This document shows, in pieces, positions 54,530-61,335 of a stretch of DNA of 64,000 nt. The translations under genes were made by a program, and so were the position numbers. Below the pieces are notes generated by a model. That model was given only the letters and a program-made list of their open reading frames with translations. It was not told the origin of the DNA and searched no databases. Every line of letters begins with the position of its first letter. Within the stretch, counting starts at the first letter, position 1. The stretch covers positions 4,650,001 to 4,714,000 of the forward strand of contig OZ244956.1 in NCBI GenBank assembly GCA_965222505.1. The letters run 5' to 3'. Source of the DNA: G965222505 sp965222505 (GTDB lineage: Bacteria; Bacteroidota; Rhodothermia; Rhodothermales; DATKEJ01).

Positions 54530-55348
54530 ATGCAGCAAATAACGATTGAAAACATTCGCGTCCAGTATGCCGTTGCAACCGGATCGCATGCGAAAGATGC
54601 GGTTTTGTTCATTCACGGGATGTGGGGTGGTGCCTGGGTATGGGAAAACTATTTATCATATTTCAGCGAAGTGGGCTTCGATGCCTATGCCCTCGATCTG
54701 CAGGGACACACCTTTAATACATCGACTATAACACCGGGAAATAGTACTTTTGCTACGTATTATGCAGAAGTAGAAGTTGTTATTCGGTATATTCTAACCA
54801 AAACAGGTAGACGACCGGTCTTGGTCGGACACAGTGCCGGCAATGTGTTGGCGCTCAAGGCAGCCACGGCAAAGCTGGCCCGCGCCGTGGTGGGGGTGGC
54901 ACCGATGCCGCCCCGTGGGATTCGATGGCCATTTTCGATGTCGGCCCTCTGGGCAGGGGTGAAGAGTTATTTGAGAGGGTTCAGGAGCAGGGCCCTGATG
55001 GTAAGCAAAAAAGATCAGTTGAAACTGGGCTTGCACCGCTTTGAACCGCAGGCACAGGAAGATATATATAAAAATTTTCTCCCGGAGTCGCTACGCTATG
55101 GATTCGAGGTGGTGGTGCGAGGTATCCTGATTGAGGATGCAAAGATTGAAGTTCCGGCGTTGTTTATCACAGGACGCGGAGACCGAACCGTGTTGTCTGC
55201 GCTGGTATATAAAATAGCCCAGCATTTTGACCGGCCTTTCGTTGCTCTACCGCGACTCGCACATATGATGCCGCTCGAACAAGGTTGGGAACAAGGCGCC
55301 TGGGTGATAACAGAATGGCTACGGTTTGTATTGCCGGCTTCAGAGTAA
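54530..55348 (+). CDS. Alpha/beta hydrolase
   Basis: A 272-residue enzyme. VLFIHGMWGGAWVWENYL gives the oxyanion region, nucleophile S102 lies in VGHSAGN, the acid is probably D218 (ITGRGDRTV) and the base H245 (LAHMMPLE). A short cap precedes the acid. Codon use and base composition are more A+T-rich than the neighbours to the left, suggesting recent acquisition. Substrate unknown; no signal peptide. Confidence 0.85.
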   Translation: MQQITIENIRVQYAVATGSHAKDAVLFIHGMWGGAWVWENYLSYFSEVGFDAYALDLQGHTFNTSTITPGNSTFATYYAEVEVVIRYILTKTGRRPVLVGHSAGNVLALKAATAKLARAVVGVAPMPPRGIRWPFSMSALWAGVKSYLRGFRSRALMVSKKDQLKLGLHRFEPQAQEDIYKNFLPESLRYGFEVVVRGILIEDAKIEVPALFITGRGDRTVLSALVYKIAQHFDRPFVALPRLAHMMPLEQGWEQGAWVITEWLRFVLPASE

Positions 55349-55380
55349 TACCGGCGTCATGAATAGATGCGTACAAGAAG

Positions 55381-56466
55381 ATGGAAGAATCAGGATTAGG
55401 ACAGGAAGCAAGGAAGCTGCTTTCAGAGAAGAGGATCTATGAATCAATAGTCTTATTTTTTCTGGCGGCATCTGTTGTCGTGGCTTTCATTTACTTATGG
55501 CCGATGTGGTATTCGGTCTTCCTGAATTGGATGGTGCAGGTTAACAAGACCATATTCGAAGCTTTCATTAACATATGGCCGATGTGGTGTTCGGTCGAAC
55601 TGCATAGGGCGGGTAGTGAGACCATATTCGTAGCGATCATTGTTGGAAACTCAGTGGCGATTTATTGTTACTTAAGGTATTTCCGCAAAAAATTCTCTAA
55701 TAGATTTGAAAAACTCGAAGATTGTATTTCAGATTCAGAAAAATTCAAGGCCGAAAAATGGATGAAAACGTTGTTCCATCCCATATTGAGTACCCTGTTC
55801 GGTATTGGCTTCGGTGTCCTGTTTTTATTGGTTTTATTGATGGACGTATGGAAGAATTGTGTTCACCTGCGCAACATGCTGGGTCTATTTCTGTTCTTGA
55901 GTAATGTCATCACAGGGATTGCCGTCTACGCAGTACTTCATTTTGTGGGATTATGCAGGGATCTGGGAAACGATAAAAATCAATATTTGAAGTCCACCAT
56001 CTGGGATCGGTCCTGTCCTGTAACGGATTTCATCTTATGGTTCAATCGGCGCATTGTGTTGGCAATTGCGTTTATTAGTTTCCTGGCCATGTCAAGCTTG
56101 CTGTTTTCTCAAATATCAAACGATGCCGCCATCACCGGGTTTACAATCTGGACTTTATTTATTCTCGGCTTCACCTTTGTTTATACGGTATATCCCGTTA
56201 GGCGGCACTTGAATGCGCTCAGACATAAGGAAAGTCTTATGCTGGGACAGCTTATCCAAGATGAATATCAGAATATGAAACATAATATGTTGAAAGGGCC
56301 AGAAGACATGCGTCGGTTCGATGATCTCCGTGCACTTAAAAAACAAGTTGATACCGTCCGTATTCCACCCTGGGAGGGCGCAAAAGCTACCAAGAATTTA
56401 TTATTCTCGATCATATTGACGCTCTTACCCTTCCTCGCTCAGCTATTGATAGAATCGTTCAAATAG
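55381..56466 (+). CDS. Unrecognised polytopic membrane protein, low G+C, internal duplication
   Basis: A 361-residue protein with about six to seven hydrophobic segments, mostly between residues 20 and 290, and a charged loop (QLIQDEYQNMKHNM) before the last helix. Residues 35-50 and 61-76 repeat each other (AFIYLWPMWYSV, AFINIWPMWCSV), and the DNA shows a 78-base imperfect duplication from 55483. The base composition is clearly lower in G+C than most of the window. I do not recognise a family. It follows the hydrolase by 32 bases. Confidence 0.7.
   Translation: MEESGLGQEARKLLSEKRIYESIVLFFLAASVVVAFIYLWPMWYSVFLNWMVQVNKTIFEAFINIWPMWCSVELHRAGSETIFVAIIVGNSVAIYCYLRYFRKKFSNRFEKLEDCISDSEKFKAEKWMKTLFHPILSTLFGIGFGVLFLLVLLMDVWKNCVHLRNMLGLFLFLSNVITGIAVYAVLHFVGLCRDLGNDKNQYLKSTIWDRSCPVTDFILWFNRRIVLAIAFISFLAMSSLLFSQISNDAAITGFTIWTLFILGFTFVYTVYPVRRHLNALRHKESLMLGQLIQDEYQNMKHNMLKGPEDMRRFDDLRALKKQVDTVRIPPWEGAKATKNLLFSIILTLLPFLAQLLIESFK
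55483..55632 (+). repeat. Imperfect tandem duplication inside the membrane protein gene
   Basis: GCTTTCATTTACTTATGGCC at 55483 recurs as GCTTTCATTAACATATGGCC at 55561, and the trailing GACCATATTCG recurs 72 bases later. The copies keep frame and add a membrane-edge element. Confidence 0.75.
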
Positions 56467-56508
56467 GGTAATCAGGTAAACTGGACACATACCGCACCTA
56501 ACATCTCC

Positions 56509-56633
56509 TCACCATTCTTCAGGTAACACAAACGGTCTCCACCGCTCAGGCAATTCCGCACGGGTGCTCAGGCATACGACGATCATCACCAAAAGGATAG
56601 CCCCCAGCCCGAAACCACAACCCTGCCTTAATT
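56509..56633 (-). CDS. Short membrane-segment ORF, possibly a gene relic
   Basis: A minus-strand frame overlapping the end of the dehydrogenase gene reads FGLGAILLVMIVVCLSTRA and then ELPERWRPFVLPEEW with a stop at 56509. It has one hydrophobic helix and a proline-rich tail. No ATG with a ribosome-binding site is obvious before the helix; the first ATG is inside it. It may be a small membrane peptide or the tail of a lost gene. Confidence 0.25.
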
Positions 56634-57614
56634 CACCACATTTTTCGGCGTACCGTTGAGAAACGCCTTAATGTTATCGGCGACGATGGCAATCAGGCGC
56701 TCACGGCTAGCGCGTGTGGCCCAGGCATGGTGAGGCGTGATGGTGCAGTTGGGTATCCCAAACAAGGGGTGCGTGGTTGGTGGGGGTTCGGTGCTGAGCA
56801 CATCGAGGGCGGCACCGGCAATCGTATTATTTAAGAGGGCCATGCGGAGGTCGGCTTCATTCACCAGGCCACCCCGGCCGGTATTGATGAGCAGGACGGT
56901 GGGCTTCATGCGGGCCAGGGTTTCAGTCCGGATGAAGGCTTTGTTTTCTGAGGTGAGGGGGGCGTGCAGCGTCAGCACGTCACTTTCAGCGAGAAGGGTG
57001 TTCGCATCTACATAGGTTATACCGTCTGGAGGCGGCAGGTGCGTCTTGCGCCGATGGGCCAACACCCGCATCCCGAAGCCCAGACCGATGCGGGAGACCG
57101 CCTGCCCGATCTTGCCAAACCCATAGATGCCCAACGTTAAATCAGACAGTTCGATCAGGGGGGATTGGTGGTACGACCAATCAGCCGCCTTCGACCAGGT
57201 TCCAGCATGTACCCCTTCACTATGGTGCGCCACGGCATTGGTATGGTTCAGGATCAGGGCAAACACGTGCTGGGCGACGGAGGTGGAGCTATATCCAACG
57301 GCATTGCACACCGGAATGCCTCGGTCACGGGCGGCCTCTACTGCAATGTTGTTGTAACCGGTGGCGAGGGCACAAATCAGTTTCAGCCGGGGCAGTTGGG
57401 CCAGGTCTTCAGCCGTAACGGGAGCTTTATTGGCAATGAGAATGTCTGCGTCTTGCGCATGGTCTACCGTCAGAGCCGGTGGGGTGCGGTCATAGACCAC
57501 CAGTTGTCCAAAGGCGGCAAGGGGAGCCCAGGAGAGATCACCGGGGTTGGTCGTGTAGCCATCAAGAATGATGATGGTGGGGTAGTACGCTCGCGGGTTA
57601 GGGGTAGAGGTCAT
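56628..57614 (-). CDS. D-2-hydroxyacid dehydrogenase (hydroxypyruvate reductase/glycerate dehydrogenase-like)
   Basis: A 328-residue enzyme. NAD-binding GFGKIG at 165-170; catalytic R247 (NTGRG), E276 (LSTEPP) and H295/H296 (TPHHAW). The N-terminal ILDGYTTNPGDLSW fits the hydroxypyruvate reductase group. It reduces 2-keto acids to D-2-hydroxy acids. The gene's first codons (PRAYYP) lie in a tandemly duplicated DNA segment, so its 5' end has a second copy upstream. Confidence 0.88.
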   Translation of the reverse strand: MTSTPNPRAYYPTIIILDGYTTNPGDLSWAPLAAFGQLVVYDRTPPALTVDHAQDADILIANKAPVTAEDLAQLPRLKLICALATGYNNIAVEAARDRGIPVCNAVGYSSTSVAQHVFALILNHTNAVAHHSEGVHAGTWSKAADWSYHQSPLIELSDLTLGIYGFGKIGQAVSRIGLGFGMRVLAHRRKTHLPPPDGITYVDANTLLAESDVLTLHAPLTSENKAFIRTETLARMKPTVLLINTGRGGLVNEADLRMALLNNTIAGAALDVLSTEPPPTTHPLFGIPNCTITPHHAWATRASRERLIAIVADNIKAFLNGTPKNVVN

Positions 57615-57712
57615 AGAATGGATATTGCCGAGGCCACTCGCTGGTTGAGGGTAGTACGCTCGCGGCCTGGAAATAGGGCCACTGGAATATTACCGAGGCC
57701 GCTCGCTGGTTG
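57581..57712. repeat. Imperfect tandem duplication spanning the dehydrogenase start
   Basis: GGTAGTACGCTCGCGG occurs at 57581 and 57650, and ATATTGCCGAGGCCACTCGC at 57622 is repeated with two changes at 57687. The period is 65-69 bases. The left copy includes the first codons of the dehydrogenase. The remaining bases to 57817 show nothing recognisable. Confidence 0.75.
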
Positions 57713-57817
57713 TTTGTTGTGAGAGAATATACAACCCCTAGTATATCAACTAACAACGAGCTCGCATCGCGGGCGGACCACTTACCACCAGCGAACATCG
57801 TGAGTGTACCTTCAGCC

Positions 57818-59449
57818 TCAACGGACCAATACCATCCGGCGGGTTTGCCGTCCTTCCGGGGTATCCAGTCGGTACAAATAGGTCCCGCTGGGCAGCGTCC
57901 CGGCATCAAAGGACCGGGTGTAGGTACCTGCCGGTTGCCGCCCGTCAAAAAGGGTCCGTACGTGTCTGCCGGCTGCATCATACACGCGAAGCCGGATGTT
58001 AGCGGCCCGGCCAAGGGTATAGGTGATCTGGGTGGAGGGGTTGAACGGGTTGGGGTAGTTCTGGCTCAGGGCAAAGCCAACCGGAAGTTCGTCCGTATGC
58101 GTAGCAACGGTGGAGCGTTCTCCCGCAAACGGGACGGCCTCAAAGGGACCGCCCAAAACTTCGGTCACGGTCTCCGGGGGCATTTCAAACCAGCGTTCCA
58201 TCACCCCGGCATAGACTGAGCGAAAGTCGATCTGGTACGGGATGTTTTCGGTTTCGTCAAGGTTGATCAGATCTGGGAGGTCGCCGTAGACGCCGCCGTT
58301 CATGTTGCCGCCCAGCACAAACAGGGGGGCCGCCGAGCCGTGGTCGGTGCCGCGTGAACCGTTTTCGTAGATGCGCCGTCCGAACTCGGAATAGGTCATG
58401 ATGAGGACCCGGTCCATGAGGTTGTCTGCTTCCAGGTCTCGCATGAAGGCGTCCAGAGACGTTGCCAAATCATTCAGCAGGGTCGCGTGGAAGTTGATTT
58501 GGTTGGCGTGGGTGTCAAATCCATTGAGGGTTACCGAATAAATGCGTGCACCGAGGTCCCCCTTGATGAGTTGGGCGGCAATGGCGAGGTGTTCGGAGAG
58601 TTTGCTGCCCTGCGGGTATTCAACGCTGTTCAGGTCGCCCTGGGTGGCATCCTGAATGGCCCCGGAAAACTTGAACGAATCATTGACCACCCGGCGCATG
58701 AACGTCATTTCCCGGCCAAAGGTCGTATCCGGCAGGTTTTCCATGCTGTAGAGTTGGCCCGTCGTGGCGATGCGTTCGAACAGGGTCGAGTTTGCCAGGC
58801 TCATGCCCATGTTGGCATCTGGGCCGTGGAACAGCCTGGACCCGCCCCGGCCGATCTGCACCGCGAGGGGGCTGGAGGGTGGATTTTCCAGGAAGTCGGG
58901 GATGGTTTCACCCAGGTAGCGCCCGGCCCATCCGGTGGTGTACTCCTGTGAGGGATCACTGCCGGTTTCCCAGTAATCGGTAGACCGAAAATGGGACAGG
59001 TCCGGCAGGGGGTAGCCCACGTTTTGCACGACCGCCATGTGCCCGTCGCCATAGTAACTTTCCAGGGGAGCCAGCGAAGGGTGCAACCCCAGTTCATCCG
59101 AAATACGGATGGTTTGTTCACGGCGTAAGGACAGGGTGGGCCGGTTGCGGTAGTACACCGGATTGTTGAATGGGACCACCGTATTTAATCCGTCGTTTCC
59201 GCCACCGAGTTGGAGGATGATCAGAATCCGGTCTGTGTCCAGTTGTTGCAACCGGCGCAGCAGGGACGGACTTCCCATTGCCTTGATCGGCGTGTGGCCC
59301 AGCATCATGGTGCCGCCGGCCATCGCCAGGCCCATCTGTTTCAGGAAATTGCGCCGGGACCATCGGTTGTGGTCTTCCGTATGGGCAGAGCCGTGTTCCA
59401 AAGCAGCACCGTGGCGCGGGGCGGGCGGAGAGGCGTGGTGGTCACACAT
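57818..59449 (-). CDS. DUF1501 protein with Tat signal and T9SS sorting domain
   Basis: A 543-residue protein. A Tat-type signal RWSRRNFLKQMGLAMAGG lies at residues 29-46. The DUF1501 body includes ILIILQLGGGNDGLNTVVP, ARIYSVTLNGFDTHANQ and LIMTYSEFGRRIYENGSRGT, the sulfatase-like conserved blocks. The last 80 residues are a T9SS sorting domain (SQNYPNPFNPSTQITYTL to TRRMVLVR). DUF1501 and DUF1800 genes are regularly neighbours, and here the DUF1800 gene precedes it. Combining a Tat route with T9SS sorting is notable. Function unknown. Confidence 0.88.
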   Translation of the reverse strand: MCDHHASPPAPRHGAALEHGSAHTEDHNRWSRRNFLKQMGLAMAGGTMMLGHTPIKAMGSPSLLRRLQQLDTDRILIILQLGGGNDGLNTVVPFNNPVYYRNRPTLSLRREQTIRISDELGLHPSLAPLESYYGDGHMAVVQNVGYPLPDLSHFRSTDYWETGSDPSQEYTTGWAGRYLGETIPDFLENPPSSPLAVQIGRGGSRLFHGPDANMGMSLANSTLFERIATTGQLYSMENLPDTTFGREMTFMRRVVNDSFKFSGAIQDATQGDLNSVEYPQGSKLSEHLAIAAQLIKGDLGARIYSVTLNGFDTHANQINFHATLLNDLATSLDAFMRDLEADNLMDRVLIMTYSEFGRRIYENGSRGTDHGSAAPLFVLGGNMNGGVYGDLPDLINLDETENIPYQIDFRSVYAGVMERWFEMPPETVTEVLGGPFEAVPFAGERSTVATHTDELPVGFALSQNYPNPFNPSTQITYTLGRAANIRLRVYDAAGRHVRTLFDGRQPAGTYTRSFDAGTLPSGTYLYRLDTPEGRQTRRMVLVR

Positions 59450-59457
59450 GAGGGGGG

Positions 59458-59501
59458 GATTTTTGATTGTGATTGGTGATTTTTGATTGGTGATTGATCA
59501 C
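59458..59501. repeat. GATTGGTGATT stuttering repeat between DUF1800 and DUF1501 genes
   Basis: TTTTGATTGTGATTGGTGAT, TTTTGATTGGTGATTGATCA and CACGCAACACG words follow one another in the 69-base gap. Related to the repeats at 1914-1941 and 22909-22960. It would supply the ribosome-binding region of the DUF1501 gene. Confidence 0.6.
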
Positions 59502-59518
59502 GCAACACGTATCACGTT

Positions 59519-61054
59519 TTACATCAAATGGAATTCGGGGAGCAAGGCCAGGGTGCGGACGTACGTTCGGAGGCGCTGTGCGGCCCCGTCGGCGTAGAGG
59601 TCCCACTCGTACCAGGGGACTGGCCCCAGCATCATCTTGGCCAGGTTTTGTACATGGGGTGCGGCATTCAGGAGGGCATCCGGGAGCGGATTATTGACCA
59701 GGTCTCCGGCAAAGTCGTCTTCAATATCAGCGATGTCCAGGATCTCCAGGTCTATCGCGAAAAAGTGTTCGGCCAGGCGAGTGGGCAGGGTAAAGGCTGC
59801 GGCATCGTCTGTGGGATCATGCAGGCGTTCAGCCAGCGCCGTTAAGTCGACCGGGTTCTGGTTGCGGGGGCCGAACAGGAGGAGATCGGTCGTATGCCAG
59901 CGGGTGGCAACCGACTGTGTATTCATCCAGCCGTGGTGCCCCGGCCAGCCGGCCACATTGGGTGGGCTGAGCAGGAATTGCCCCAGGACTTGCCCCGATG
60001 CCGCCCAGAGGCCGTACAAGTCGGGATCGGGGGTGTCATGCATTTCGATGAGCATCCCGACCATCATTTCAATGGGGCCTTTGATGCGTGCGCCGTGTAC
60101 CTCCTGGTCGAAAAAGTGGGCGCTTTTGAGGAGGGTACGCAGGACGGGTGCAATCTGAAAGTTGTTGTCGATGAAAATTTCGGCCAGTTCATCGACGATC
60201 TCGGGGGCCGGGGCGGCATAAACGAAAGCCTTGTAGAGTTTGGCACAGATAAAGTGGGCGAGGGCATCTGTGCGTTCCTCAAAGACGATATCGACCACAT
60301 CGGCATACCGGAACGCACCCGTCCGGCCCAGGAAGGTTTTTTCGCCATCATCAAAGCGATTGTCGAAGAACCGCGCCCGGAATTCCCGGAGGTCGGCCAC
60401 ATAGCCGGTCAGGGCGCGGGCCATTTCGCGGATATCGGCCTCGGTGTAGTTGGGTTGGCCGTTTTGGTCTTCGGGGCTGGTGGTGAACAGTTCGAGCAGT
60501 TCCCGGGCGTAGTTTTCGTTGGGGGCGATGCGTGTGTTGGAGGTGCCATCCAGGTAAATGAGCATCGCCAGGTTGAGGCCCATGTCATAGACGAACTGCT
60601 TGAAATCGCCAAGGGCATGCTTGCGGATGAGGTTGAGGTACCCGTATGCCAGCCGGGCGTGGACATAAACCTCGGTATCTGTCACAAAGTGATTGTGCCA
60701 GAACAGGGCCATCTTTTCCCGCAGGCCCCCCGCGATGAGCTCGCCGATCCATTGGCTCCGGTATTCAAGGAGGCGCAGGCTGTTTTGCGCGAAGTAGGCC
60801 CGATCCAGGCGGGCCGGCAAGGGCGTGTCATACCAGTCGGGCCGTTCAGGCAAGGGCCGGTCGATGGCCGCATCAACGAGGGCATCCACAGTAGCTTCGG
60901 GGGAGGCACCGATCAGGGTTTCCAGTTGGTCCGGTGCTGCGCCAAAACCGGTGCGGCGCAACAGGTGGGCGGCCGTTCGGCGGTCCAGTGGGTCCGTATG
61001 GACCTCCAGACCGGCGTTGATGGTCAGGGGTCGAAGTTCGGTTTCAAGAATCAT
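59519..61054 (-). CDS. DUF1800 domain protein
   Basis: A 511-residue protein starting at 61054 (MILETELRPL). It carries the family blocks AAHLLRRTGFGAAPDQLETL, LREKMALFWHNHFVTDTEV, NENYARELLELFTT and SPPNVAGWPGHHGWMNTQS. No signal peptide is evident. DUF1800/DUF1501 pairs are common in Bacteroidota and related phyla; the role is unknown, and export of the pair through the DUF1501 partner is conjecture. Confidence 0.88.
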   Translation of the reverse strand: MILETELRPLTINAGLEVHTDPLDRRTAAHLLRRTGFGAAPDQLETLIGASPEATVDALVDAAIDRPLPERPDWYDTPLPARLDRAYFAQNSLRLLEYRSQWIGELIAGGLREKMALFWHNHFVTDTEVYVHARLAYGYLNLIRKHALGDFKQFVYDMGLNLAMLIYLDGTSNTRIAPNENYARELLELFTTSPEDQNGQPNYTEADIREMARALTGYVADLREFRARFFDNRFDDGEKTFLGRTGAFRYADVVDIVFEERTDALAHFICAKLYKAFVYAAPAPEIVDELAEIFIDNNFQIAPVLRTLLKSAHFFDQEVHGARIKGPIEMMVGMLIEMHDTPDPDLYGLWAASGQVLGQFLLSPPNVAGWPGHHGWMNTQSVATRWHTTDLLLFGPRNQNPVDLTALAERLHDPTDDAAAFTLPTRLAEHFFAIDLEILDIADIEDDFAGDLVNNPLPDALLNAAPHVQNLAKMMLGPVPWYEWDLYADGAAQRLRTYVRTLALLPEFHLM

Positions 61055-61335
61055 GGAAAGGGATGTTCTAGGTGGCAAGAGGTTTTCACCTGGCAATCAA
61101 ACGAAAAAGTACGACTTGTATGCGAGGGATGAAAGGCATTAATGCCGTGCGAACACGGCCGAATAAATCCAGGTTGGTGGGTGTGGAAAGCACAACCCGT
61201 CCTATCGGCTATGCCTTTTTGGGGAGGGTATCGTACTCCCAGCGCATGTGATAAGGCAGATATATACGAGATATAATCAAGTAAACACATCCAAAATTTG
61301 CTATCTTCTCGGTCCACCCAAGGTAGACAACCTCC
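61055..61335. promoter_or_regulatory. Divergent intergenic region of DUF1800 and sensor kinase genes
   Basis: The 281-base gap between divergent genes must hold both promoters. An A+T-rich tract (TATATACGAGATATAATC around 61260-61277) lies about 60 bases before the sensor start. No clear operator was found. Confidence 0.35.
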
